Source of the DNA: RGIG3178 sp942492795 | GTDB taxonomy: Bacteria; Bacillota; Clostridia; Christensenellales; QAND01 | Assembly: GCA_942492795.1 (NCBI GenBank) | Contig: OW818639.1 | Location: 1,612,001 to 1,676,000 of the forward strand | Reading direction: 5' to 3' | DNA length: 64,000 nucleotides | Shown: piece by piece, positions 17,945-26,286 of the stretch | Position numbering within the stretch: position 1 is the stretch's first letter | How the letters are laid out: every line of letters starts with the position of its first letter | Position numbers and translations under genes: made by a program | The notes under the pieces: model-generated | Seen by the model: only the letters and a program-made list of their open reading frames with translations | Databases searched by the model: none | What the model was told of the DNA's origin: nothing

Positions 17945-18220
17945 ACAAAAAGCTCCTGTCCTCAAAGGGACAGGAGCCAAAGCTTCTGCGGTGCCACCCA
18001 ATTTGATGAAATAAATCATCCTCTTGTTTTGCATACCATCATATGCACCCCACTGATAACGGACGGGGTTCCCGTTGGCGTCTACTCCCATAAAGGTTTT
18101 GAGCCACCCTCGCAAGTCCATTCGAAAGCATCTGTACTGCCGTCATTCCACCGCCGACGACTCTCTTTATATACCCGACGCGATTTACTTCTCTTGCTCA
18201 ACGGTTTGTTATTGTGTTGC
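17945..18220 (-). promoter_or_regulatory. Tryptophan T-box leader of the trp operon
   Basis: Read on the minus strand, the leader has stem I with GCAAG paired to CTTGC (18112-18116), loop E AGTAA and GAA, and the specifier TGG at 18118-18120 followed by A, as the family expects. The T-box core GGGTGGCACCGCAG lies at about 17985-17999; its UGGC (17993-17996) needs a tRNA with discriminator G, which is what bacterial tRNA-Trp has. A terminator with stem AGCTCCTGTCC/GGACAGGAGCT (about 17951-17977) and a T-rich tail completes it. When tRNA-Trp is uncharged the antiterminator forms and trpEGDCFBA is transcribed. Confidence 0.95.
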
Positions 18221-18249
18221 ACTATAGCACAGCGTTCCGGTGCTGTCAA
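18221..18249 (-). promoter_or_regulatory. Promoter of the trp operon
   Basis: On the minus strand TTGACA (18244-18249), a 17-base spacer and TATAGT (18221-18226) directly precede the T-box leader. Nothing gene-like is seen between here and the GGDEF-EAL gene at 18484. Confidence 0.8.
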
Positions 18250-18483
18250 CCCAAAATTTTATCAATGCCAAAGAGACCCAATTTGCAAAAGTTCACGGGG
18301 AAACAAACGTCACCCCTAAAACCATCGTCCTTCAATACAACAACTGGAAACAACAATCCAAAAGTACCAAAGAATACATCAAGGGAAGCATAACTTGTTC
18401 CGATACATGAAGAACAGAGGCTTAAAAAACGCAGCGCATATTGATTTTCCGGATGCTTACCGGATGAACAAGGGGATCCTAAA

Positions 18484-20403
18484 ATGAATGGAAGAAACAG
18501 GAACGTAAACATAAAAAACATCTGCCATTCGATCAGGAATGATCAGGATGAAAACATGTTTTCCATCCACTACAATATGCTTATTTGCATGTTTGCCTCA
18601 CGTTTGCTCGTATTGGGAGCAGCGATAAGCATCATCATCGGACAGCACGATTCATATGAAAAAATATTGACTGATTGCTCCGTATTGCTTGTGTTCGCTG
18701 CGATTTTCGAATTGTATTCCAAGAGCACATTTATCAGCAACGAAAAATCCATTCATGTTATATCGCCGTTGTATACATTTGTATTTGTATACATCGCATT
18801 TCGATTTTACAGCTTTATCGGACCTTCCATCTGGGCGCTCGGAACAGTTCAGCTTTTGTTCGCCTTGGGTCAAAACAACAAAATCATGATCAACTATCTG
18901 GTGTCTGCCATGATAGCTTTCGGAATATATATCGGATTCTCCTCCGCGCCTCAGATTTATCCTTATTACAATGTTTGCCTGATACTATTCTTTGTCATTG
19001 CTTGGATGGTTGCTTCGATTGTATACATGATTATCGATACACGTAAACAAATGATCAAGAATCAGATTGAACAGAGAAGAAAAACAGAACAAGTCAATAT
19101 CCGCTTGTCGCTGTATGATCACCTGACCGGATTGCCGAACAAAATGCATTTTAACGACCGACTGAATCAGGCGATGCTGTATGCAAAGCAACAGCAGAGC
19201 AGTCTGTATGTCCTGTTTGTGGATATCGATAATTTTAAGTTGATCAACGACACCAGAGGACACAGCATGGGGGATGAACTGCTGAAAAAAATAGCGGTCA
19301 GATTGTCCGACTCGCTGCGTAAAAGCGATGTCGTAGCCCGGATAGGCGGGGATGAATTCCTGATTTTCCTGCAGGATGTCAGTTGTGAGCAAGATGCCGC
19401 AAAGGTCGCAAATAACATCCTTGCCGCGATATCCAGACCGTTTTTTATCGAGAATAAGCAGTTTTCCATTTCATGCAGCATCGGAATTTCAAGGTTTCTC
19501 TCCGAAAGAGCGGATGTGGACACGCTTATCCAATGTGCCGATCTTGCGATGTACAAGGCAAAAGAGGAAGGAAAGAACTGTTATGCGTTTTATTCGGAGA
19601 ACCTGAAAAACATCCTGCTCAAAGAATTGGATATGGTCAACGACATGCAACACGCGTTGCGCAACAACGAGTTTATTCTTCACTACCAACCTCAAATAAA
19701 CAGCAGAACAAAGCAGATCATCGGCATTGAAGCCCTTATCCGATGGAATCATCCAACTTTGGGACTATTGTTTCCGGATCAATTTCTGCCCATTGCCGAG
19801 AAGACAGGATTTATTGTACCGATCGGGGAATGGGTATTGAGGACAGTATGCATGCAGAACAAGGCATGGCATGATGAAGGTTTTGTAAAAGTTCCTGTTG
19901 CCGTCAATATGTCAGGCAAACAACTTCTGAATAAAACGTTGGTGAGTCAACTTTCCACGATCCTTCTGGAAACTGATCTGGGTGCAAAATATCTGGAAAT
20001 TGAAATTACTGAAAAGCTGCTCATCAGCGACATCATAAAGGTAAAGGCGGAGATGGAGGCGATCCGGGATTTGGGCGTCAGAATAGCCATTGATGATTTT
20101 GGCACCGGATATACATCCATCATCAACATCAAGCAGCTGCCGATCGATGTCATTAAAATACCGTTGGAATTTGTGCACGGGATAGATATCAATTTGAAAG
20201 ACGAATCGATCATTTCCGTTATACTCGGATTGGCAGCAAGTCTGGATATAGATGTGATCGCAGAGGGTGTTGAAACCATCAATCAGTTGGAGTTTTTAAA
20301 CGACAGATCATGCAATAATATTCAAGGATACTACTTTTGCAAACCTATGGAGGCTTCCACTTTGAGAACCGCCTATGCATTTTGGGAAACCGTACCCGCA
20401 TAA
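18484..20403 (+). CDS. Membrane GGDEF-EAL protein (cyclic di-GMP turnover)
   Basis: 639 residues: five to six membrane helices (about 30-195), a GGDEF domain (about 215-375) and an EAL domain (about 385-630). GGDEF is intact at residues 288-292 and preceded by an I-site RKSD. EAL at 416-418, NMSG, EITE, DDFGTGY and EGVET are all present, so both synthesis and hydrolysis are possible on paper. In the usual KID motif of EAL domains the sequence here reads KIP: the lysine is kept but the following Asp is Pro, so the balance of activities is open. AAGGGGA precedes the ATG. Single gene with its own terminator. Confidence 0.9.
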   Translation: MNGRNRNVNIKNICHSIRNDQDENMFSIHYNMLICMFASRLLVLGAAISIIIGQHDSYEKILTDCSVLLVFAAIFELYSKSTFISNEKSIHVISPLYTFVFVYIAFRFYSFIGPSIWALGTVQLLFALGQNNKIMINYLVSAMIAFGIYIGFSSAPQIYPYYNVCLILFFVIAWMVASIVYMIIDTRKQMIKNQIEQRRKTEQVNIRLSLYDHLTGLPNKMHFNDRLNQAMLYAKQQQSSLYVLFVDIDNFKLINDTRGHSMGDELLKKIAVRLSDSLRKSDVVARIGGDEFLIFLQDVSCEQDAAKVANNILAAISRPFFIENKQFSISCSIGISRFLSERADVDTLIQCADLAMYKAKEEGKNCYAFYSENLKNILLKELDMVNDMQHALRNNEFILHYQPQINSRTKQIIGIEALIRWNHPTLGLLFPDQFLPIAEKTGFIVPIGEWVLRTVCMQNKAWHDEGFVKVPVAVNMSGKQLLNKTLVSQLSTILLETDLGAKYLEIEITEKLLISDIIKVKAEMEAIRDLGVRIAIDDFGTGYTSIINIKQLPIDVIKIPLEFVHGIDINLKDESIISVILGLAASLDIDVIAEGVETINQLEFLNDRSCNNIQGYYFCKPMEASTLRTAYAFWETVPA

Positions 20404-20438
20404 TATACCCCTGATATGCCAAAATACGCCAGATCATC

Positions 20439-20461
20439 GCGCAGGTTCAGCTGCGCTTTTT
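20439..20461 (+). terminator. Terminator after the GGDEF-EAL gene
   Basis: GCGCAG and CTGCGC (20439-20456) form a hairpin directly followed by five T. Confidence 0.8.
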
Positions 20462-20767
20462 GGCATTGCAATCAATGATCCGTAAAAAACAATGTCAATA
20501 TTCAAACCCGGACACCTTCCGGAACACCTGCCGTACTTTACTTGTTTCGTACCGCGGGTTATGATTGTAACGGACATACCTTCGTGCAGGTTACAGAAGA
20601 AACCGGATGCGTCGAAGGATGCCCGGTGCTTGACATTGGGCAGCGAAAGCCGTAGATTGTATAAAAATACATAAAATACATAGTATGAAATGTTGTTCAC
20701 CCGATCCCTCTGGATTGCGCGGGGTTTGGGAATGCGGATAACAAAAAAGCGGAAGGGGGATTGTTTC
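20462..20767. other. Non-coding stretch before panB
   Basis: About 300 bases with no convincing gene, terminator or recognised riboswitch. It must hold the panB promoter, but no clear -35/-10 pair stands out. GGAAGGGGG at about 20751 is the panB ribosome site. Confidence 0.5.
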
Positions 20768-21616
20768 GTGAAGCAAACGGTGTCTACCTTTGTAAAAGCC
20801 AAACAGGAAGGCAGAAGGCTGTCCATGCTGACCGCCTACGACTATTCGATGGCGAAGCTGGTGGATCAAAGCGGTGTGGACGGTATTCTGGTTGGGGATT
20901 CGCTTGGCATGGTATGCCTCGGATACAAGGACACGCTCAAAGTAACGATGCAAGATATGATACATCATACCGCCGCGGTGTCCAGGGGTGTCAGCGAGGC
21001 GCTTCTAGTAAGCGATCTGCCGTTTATGTCCTACCATGTATCGGTTGAACAAGCGGTCATCAATGCGGGCAGGCTTATTCAGCAAGGCGGCGCCGAAGCC
21101 GTTAAATTAGAAGGCGGCAGCGATATCATTCCGCAGGTTGTCGCTATCATCAAAGCGCAGATACCCGTGATGGGACATCTGGGACTTACGCCGCAATCGG
21201 TGCATATGTTTGGCGGCTTCAAGGTTCAGGGAAGAGAAATCCAACGCGCAAAGCAAATACTCGATGACGCAAAAAGGCTTGAGGACTGCGGTGTGTTCTC
21301 CATTGTCCTCGAGTGTGTGCCAAAAGAGCTTGCCGAATTGATAACACAGAGCATTTCGATCCCCACCATCGGCATTGGCGCAGGAGCCCAATGCGATGGG
21401 CAAATACTGGTGTATCAGGATTTGCTGGATCTATACGGCAACATGAAGCCCAAATTTGTGAAAGTCTATGCCAACGCCGGCGAGACCATCCGTGAAGGCA
21501 TCAAAACATATGTGGAGGAAGTCCAGACAGGCGCTTTCCCCGAAGAAAAACACTCCTACACCATGCAGGAAGATGCTTTGCGGGCGTTAAAGGCGGAATC
21601 GGGGGAATTGTCATGA
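20768..21616 (+). CDS. panB: 3-methyl-2-oxobutanoate hydroxymethyltransferase
   Basis: 282 residues. MLTAYDYSMAKLVDQSGVD and LVGDSLGMV are the standard N-terminal and metal-site motifs; VKLEGG and HLGLTPQSV follow, and TIGIGAG with DLLGLY-like DLLDLYG completes the family pattern. It adds a hydroxymethyl group to 2-oxoisovalerate in pantothenate synthesis. GTG 20768 is chosen as start because GGAAGGGGG precedes it by seven bases and the length fits; ATG 20732 is a weaker option. It overlaps panC by four bases. No panD follows. Confidence 0.95.
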   Translation: MKQTVSTFVKAKQEGRRLSMLTAYDYSMAKLVDQSGVDGILVGDSLGMVCLGYKDTLKVTMQDMIHHTAAVSRGVSEALLVSDLPFMSYHVSVEQAVINAGRLIQQGGAEAVKLEGGSDIIPQVVAIIKAQIPVMGHLGLTPQSVHMFGGFKVQGREIQRAKQILDDAKRLEDCGVFSIVLECVPKELAELITQSISIPTIGIGAGAQCDGQILVYQDLLDLYGNMKPKFVKVYANAGETIREGIKTYVEEVQTGAFPEEKHSYTMQEDALRALKAESGELS

Positions 21617-22467
21617 TACAGATCGAGACTGTCAAGCATATGCGGGATACGGTGAAGCAATGGAAAGATCTAGGATGCAGCATCGGTTTTGTTCCGACAA
21701 TGGGTTATTTGCACGCAGGCCATGTCAGTCTGATCGAACGTGCGCGGCAGGAGAACGATAAAGTGGTGGTCAGCGTTTTTGTAAACCCTACACAATTCGG
21801 TCCCAACGAAGATTTTGAAAAATACCCACGGGATCTTAACGGAGATATGCGTGCATGCGAGAAAGCAGGGGCGGATGCCGTTTTTGCGCCCGATGCCGCG
21901 CAGATGTATCCAATGGCGAACAAAGCGTATGTGGACATTCTCGAACTGTCAGACACGCTGTGCGGGGCAGCGAGAGCGGGGCATTTTCGCGGTGTTTGTA
22001 CGGTGGTGTCCAAGCTTTTTAACATCGTTTCCCCGGACAACGCATATTTCGGGGAAAAGGATGCGCAGCAGCTTGCCATCATACAAAAGATGGTGTCGGA
22101 TTTGAACTTCCCGGTTCAAATCGTGCCTTGCCCGATCGTCCGCGAACAAAGCGGGCTGGCAATGAGCTCGCGCAATGCCTATCTGTCTGTGGAAGAAAGG
22201 GAAGCGGCAACGATCCTGCACAGAAGTCTTGAAGAGGCAAAACAACAATTGGAACAGGGCGAAACAGACGCCGATGCGTTGCGCCGGATGATTCGATGCA
22301 GCATAGAGAGCCAGCCGCTGTCCCGTATCGACTATATCGAAGTGGTGGACGCTATGACGCTCAAGCCTGTTTTGCGAATTGTCGAACCGGTACTCGTAGC
22401 ATTGGCGGTGTATTTTGGCAAGACGCGGCTTATCGATAATTTCTCTTTTGTTCCCAAAGAATGGTAA
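21613..22467 (+). CDS. panC: Pantothenate synthetase (pantoate-beta-alanine ligase)
   Basis: 284 residues. The HIGH-like ATP motif is in TMGYLHAGHVSLI, and the KMSKS-like loop in LAMSSRNAYL; FVNPTQFGPNEDFEKYPR and GEKDAQQ are further signatures. It joins pantoate and beta-alanine with ATP. Coupled to panB by an ATGA overlap, so the operon is panBC. The beta-alanine source (panD) must lie elsewhere or come from uptake. Confidence 0.96.
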   Translation: MIQIETVKHMRDTVKQWKDLGCSIGFVPTMGYLHAGHVSLIERARQENDKVVVSVFVNPTQFGPNEDFEKYPRDLNGDMRACEKAGADAVFAPDAAQMYPMANKAYVDILELSDTLCGAARAGHFRGVCTVVSKLFNIVSPDNAYFGEKDAQQLAIIQKMVSDLNFPVQIVPCPIVREQSGLAMSSRNAYLSVEEREAATILHRSLEEAKQQLEQGETDADALRRMIRCSIESQPLSRIDYIEVVDAMTLKPVLRIVEPVLVALAVYFGKTRLIDNFSFVPKEW

Positions 22468-22482
22468 CAGCGGCATGGTATC

Positions 22483-22512
22483 GACCTTCGAAAAATTTCG
22501 GGGGCTTTTTAT
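22483..22512 (+). terminator. Terminator after panC
   Basis: CCTTCG and the G-rich CGGGGG side pair with two G-T contacts across an A/T loop, and TTTTTATTTT follows. Confidence 0.6.
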
Positions 22513-22563
22513 TTTGTCGAAACAAATCCATTCGCCATCGCGGCAGGTTCCGATCAAAACAAT

Positions 22564-22591
22564 TTGGATTGCGCTTGGACAATGATATAAT
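22564..22591 (+). promoter_or_regulatory. Probable promoter of the flavin oxidoreductase gene
   Basis: TTGGAT (22564-22569), a 16-base spacer and a perfect TATAAT (22586-22591), about 40 bases before the start codon. Confidence 0.6.
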
Positions 22592-22631
22592 GGCATCATA
22601 AATGAAATTTCAGTTTTGGGAGGACAAAACG

Positions 22632-23636
22632 ATGGCAAAAATGCTGGAACCCCTTCGCATACGGTCGATGGAATTGCACAACCGTCTGGTCATGCCGCCT
22701 ATGGCAACCAGAAAAGCGGAATCTGACGGGCGAATCAATCAATCCGTCCTGGATTATTACGATGAAAAATCCGCAGGCGGAACTATAGGTCTGGTTATCA
22801 CCGAACATCAATATATCAGCATCCAAGGCAAAGCGAGCGCGAATCAGATTTCGGTTGAAGACGACTCTGCGGTGGAAAATCTTAAAAAGCTAGCCGGGAT
22901 AATCCACCAAAACGGCTCCAAAGGCGTTGTGCAAATCAGTCATGCCGGCAGTACGGCGTTGCGGGAATTCACGCAGGTAAGCCCTGTCGCACCGTCATCG
23001 GTTGCAAACCCAAGGGTGGAAAACGAATTGCCGCATGCATTGACAGTTCAGGAGATAGCTCAAATCGTCTCGGACTTTGCAAGTGCGGCGGCCCGCGTCA
23101 AAAGCGCGGGATTTGATGGTGTGGAGATCCACAGCGCCCACGGGTATCTGTTAAGCCAATTCTTTTCACCGCTTACAAACCTTCGGAATGATGAATACGG
23201 CGGAAGCGTACAAAACCGCATCCGCATCCATTTGGAAATCGTAAGCGCCGTGCGAAAAGCGGTGGGGGAAGACTTTCCTATTTTTCTGCGGCTTGGCGCT
23301 TCGGATTATATGGAAGGCGGCATAACACCGGAACAGAGCGTTCTCGCAGCCCGTGCATTGGAAGATGCGGGTGTTGATGTACTGGATATATCCGGCGGGT
23401 TCTGCATGTACACCATTCCCTCAATGGCAAATCCGCCGCAGGGGTATTTTGCACCGCTTTCGGAAGCAATAAAGAGGGAATTGCGCATCCCGGTCATTCT
23501 GACAGGAGGCGTCAACGATATCCTTGCCGCCGAACAATTGCTTTTGGATCAAAAGGCCGATCTGATCGGCGTGGGAAGGGCTATACGAAACGATTCGGGA
23601 TGGGCAGCCAAAGCCGTTGAAACGCTTCGGCAATGA
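22632..23636 (+). CDS. NADH:flavin oxidoreductase, Old Yellow Enzyme family
   Basis: 334 residues forming one TIM barrel, without the iron-sulfur and NAD domains of the longer 2,4-dienoyl-CoA reductase type. NRLVMPPMATRKA is the flavin-binding start, QISHAGS and HSAHGYLLSQFFSPLTN include the substrate-binding His, YGGSVQNR is diagnostic, and VGVGRAIRND near the end binds FMN phosphate. The HSAHG motif has His-x-x-His in place of the His-Asn pair of yeast enzyme, as in YqjM-like members. It reduces activated double bonds; natural substrate unknown. ATG 22632 is chosen over an upstream one because GGGAGG precedes it by nine bases. Confidence 0.88.
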   Translation: MAKMLEPLRIRSMELHNRLVMPPMATRKAESDGRINQSVLDYYDEKSAGGTIGLVITEHQYISIQGKASANQISVEDDSAVENLKKLAGIIHQNGSKGVVQISHAGSTALREFTQVSPVAPSSVANPRVENELPHALTVQEIAQIVSDFASAAARVKSAGFDGVEIHSAHGYLLSQFFSPLTNLRNDEYGGSVQNRIRIHLEIVSAVRKAVGEDFPIFLRLGASDYMEGGITPEQSVLAARALEDAGVDVLDISGGFCMYTIPSMANPPQGYFAPLSEAIKRELRIPVILTGGVNDILAAEQLLLDQKADLIGVGRAIRNDSGWAAKAVETLRQ

Positions 23637-23766
23637 AAAACGATGCGACGTGCGTTGATCGGGAGATGAAAATTGGCGTGTATGGTGGAACCTATTACGA
23701 AAATTGACATTGGTTTGAAATATGTTAGAATTCAAATGATATCATATTGTCTGAATGGAGAAGGCC

Positions 23767-24411
23767 ATGCGCTATCAGGGACTAAAACAAGAAGCATATG
23801 ATTATATCTTTGAACTGCTGATGAGCAACCGATTTAAGCACGGAGACCGAATACGGGAGGATCAGATCGCGCAGGAGATGGGTGTGAGCCGAACTCCCGT
23901 CCGCGAAGCGGTCAACCAATTGGTCGCGGAAGGTTTCATCGTAAATATCCCCAGAAAAGGCCTGTTTGCTGCCGAAGTTTCCAAAGACGATATTCTCAAA
24001 ATGATCGATGTCAGAACAGCGTTGGAAGCTCTGGCAATTGAAAAATGCTGTGAACTGATAACGGACAGCGAAATGGAAAAACTGGAGGAAATCGGCGCAG
24101 CGTATTGCGCGAAAGTGGATGCGTTTGATCCGCTTGAGATCGCCCTGTGGGACAATGCGTTTCATGCCTATATCGTTTCCATTTCAAAGAACAAAAAGCT
24201 TCAGAAATATATTAAGGATTTGCTGGATTTCTTCACCTATGCAAAAGTTCAGAACATTAAAAACATGAAGCCGGACGGCGCGACAAGAAGCAAGGCGGAG
24301 CACAGGGAAATACTGGATGTCATCCGCAACCGCGACGCGGTAAAAGCAAAGGAATTGCTGGCGCTTCATCTGCAAAAACTGAAATACCTTAACGACGAGG
24401 GCAACGCCTGA
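23767..24411 (+). CDS. GntR-family transcriptional regulator (FadR/FCD subfamily)
   Basis: 214 residues. A winged helix-turn-helix occupies about 1-70 (REDQIAQEMGVSRTPVREAV is the recognition region). An all-helical FCD domain follows, with the metal/ligand positions Asp in IDVRTALE, and His in FHAYIV and AEHREIL. Such proteins usually bind carboxylic acids and repress nearby catabolic genes. Adjacent candidates are the flavin oxidoreductase upstream and the hydrogenase operon downstream; no operator was found. ATG 23767 has GGAG six bases before it; an ATG four codons earlier lacks a site. Confidence 0.88.
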   Translation: MRYQGLKQEAYDYIFELLMSNRFKHGDRIREDQIAQEMGVSRTPVREAVNQLVAEGFIVNIPRKGLFAAEVSKDDILKMIDVRTALEALAIEKCCELITDSEMEKLEEIGAAYCAKVDAFDPLEIALWDNAFHAYIVSISKNKKLQKYIKDLLDFFTYAKVQNIKNMKPDGATRSKAEHREILDVIRNRDAVKAKELLALHLQKLKYLNDEGNA

Positions 24412-24444
24412 AATCAAGACAAAATATAATAAGTTTCGTATGTA

Positions 24445-24484
24445 CGCCAAAACCTTCCGATATGTATCGGGAGGTTTTGGCGTT
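24445..24484. terminator. Strong inverted repeat after the GntR gene
   Basis: CGCCAAAACCTTCCGATA and TATCGGGAGGTTTTGGCG form an 18-base stem with a minimal loop. There is no T run behind it on the plus strand, so it is terminator-like rather than a textbook terminator. Confidence 0.55.
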
Positions 24485-24722
24485 AATGCATCGTTTTGTG
24501 CAATGAACGATTCGCAGACTGAATACCATCAAGGTCGAAACGCTGTATATTATATGAATCATTATAATAGATAGATTAATGATTTAAAAGTATATAAATA
24601 ATTAATAAGTAATATAATATATGTATATCATTTAATAGTGCTGCCGAATATAAAAAACATTTGCTTTCTGAATGTTTGTTGAATGCATGTTTATCATCTG
24701 TCTGATAAAAATTAAACAATTC

Positions 24723-24750
24723 TTGCAACTTGAAAAACTAAGACTATAAT
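24723..24750 (+). promoter_or_regulatory. Promoter of the hydrogenase operon
   Basis: TTGCAA (24723-24728), 16 bases and TATAAT (24745-24750), about 95 bases before the first start codon. The rest of the 24485-24846 gap is A/T-rich (especially 24540-24640) and shows no gene or recognised operator. Confidence 0.6.
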
Positions 24751-24846
24751 GAGTTAGGTTCTCAAGACCAGATGTTGATTCACGCCCGATTGCGCTAATT
24801 GTCTGCAATCCGCGATGACAGGATATTGATAGAGGTGTTCGGATAT

Positions 24847-26286
24847 ATGGGTTCATATCTGCTGTGTGCCATTTTTGTACCGGTGGTGGGTTCTCTGATG
24901 CTTCCATTGGCGGGAAAGGCATCTGCGAAGTTGCGCAATTCGCTCGCGTTGCTTTTCGTTGCCACCGCATTTTTTGCCTCGTTGGCACTACTGCCGGCAG
25001 TTTTATCGAATCAGATCGTGAAGGTATCCATGACTTTGCCTTTGGGGTTCAGCTTTGGCTTTATCGCCGACGGCCTTGCGGTGTTTATGGCGATGGTATC
25101 AAGTCTTGTGGCTCTGGTCATCGTTGTCTATTCCTTTTCCTATATGGAACATTACGAGAATCAGAATGAATATTTCTTCATGGTGGTGCTGTTCATAGGG
25201 GCAATGATGGGGCTTGTTTATTCCACCAGCCTGCTGATGCTCTATTTGTTCTGGGAGATTTCGGCGGTCGTTTGCTGGCGGCTTATCGGATTCTTCCGTG
25301 AAAAGGAATATGTCAGGCGCGCGGACAAGGCAATGCTCATTACCGTGTTCGGTGCGCTGTGCATGTTGTTGGGATTTGTCGCCATCTACACACAAACCGG
25401 CACCTTTGATATGACGGCGATGAAGGGAACCGGCATCTCCAATCTTGCCGTGACCCTGATCCTCCTCGGGATACTGAGCAAATCGGCAACATTGCCGCTT
25501 CATACCTGGCTTCCCGATGCGGGGGTCGCACCGTCGCCGGTGACGAGCCTTTTGCACGCTGCCGTCCTTGTGAAGATCGGGGTATATGCTTTCGCCCGAT
25601 TGTTCCTCGTAACCTTTGATATCGATTCGCTTTGGCATATCGCCGTACCGGTCATAGCAGCCGCAAGCGCGCTTGTCAGTGCGGGCGCGGCCATCCTGGA
25701 AAACGACATCAAGCGCATCATCGCGTACTCCACCGTCAGTCAGCTGGCGTTTATCCTGCTTGGACTCTCCACAGGAAGCGCCTTAGGCGCAGCAGGAGGT
25801 CTGTTGTACATCCTGATGCACAGCATAGCCAAAGGTGGCTTGTTCCTGTGCGCGGGTATCGTGGAGCACAATACGCACACCAAGGATATACGCGAGATGG
25901 GTGGACTTGCCAGATCGATGCCTGTAACGGCGGTGGCGTTTATAGCCTGCGCGTTCTCCGTGATGGGCATACCGCCGTTCGGCGGGTTCTTTGCCAAATA
26001 CATGGTCATCGGCGGGGCGGTCAATGCCGGTCAACCGTATATTGCCGCCGTTTTTATCATCGGAGCCATCATGACCATCATCTACCTTCTGCGCGTGTTT
26101 TCGGCGGTATTCCTTGGCGTGCCCAAGGAAGAAACCAAAGCACATCTGCCGCGTGAAGGATCCAAAACGATGGTAGCGTCCGTTGTTTTTCTGGCGGCGC
26201 TTTCACTTCTTGGAGGAATCCTTATCATGTATCCGGCAGGTTTCGTTCAACAGATCGTTCGTGGAATGGCGGTGATGTTTCAATGA
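24847..26286 (+). CDS. Antiporter-like membrane subunit (NuoL/M, HyfB type) of group 4 hydrogenase
   Basis: 479 residues with about 14 membrane helices. The central segment SATLPLHTWLPDAGVAPSPV is the proton-channel signature of complex I antiporter-like subunits, with a key Lys in LGILSKSATLP and a second in NDIKRIIAYST. A Glu in LFWEISAV corresponds to the conserved TM5 glutamate. It should carry one ion channel of the complex. The ATG 24847 is taken for lack of a ribosome site further upstream. First gene of the operon; its end overlaps the next start by four bases (ATGA). Confidence 0.88.
   Translation: MGSYLLCAIFVPVVGSLMLPLAGKASAKLRNSLALLFVATAFFASLALLPAVLSNQIVKVSMTLPLGFSFGFIADGLAVFMAMVSSLVALVIVVYSFSYMEHYENQNEYFFMVVLFIGAMMGLVYSTSLLMLYLFWEISAVVCWRLIGFFREKEYVRRADKAMLITVFGALCMLLGFVAIYTQTGTFDMTAMKGTGISNLAVTLILLGILSKSATLPLHTWLPDAGVAPSPVTSLLHAAVLVKIGVYAFARLFLVTFDIDSLWHIAVPVIAAASALVSAGAAILENDIKRIIAYSTVSQLAFILLGLSTGSALGAAGGLLYILMHSIAKGGLFLCAGIVEHNTHTKDIREMGGLARSMPVTAVAFIACAFSVMGIPPFGGFFAKYMVIGGAVNAGQPYIAAVFIIGAIMTIIYLLRVFSAVFLGVPKEETKAHLPREGSKTMVASVVFLAALSLLGGILIMYPAGFVQQIVRGMAVMFQ

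Noticed and set aside
20492..20674. Possible 60-residue protein before panB
   Set aside because: No ribosome site, no hydrophobic or domain pattern, and unusual composition for this genome.
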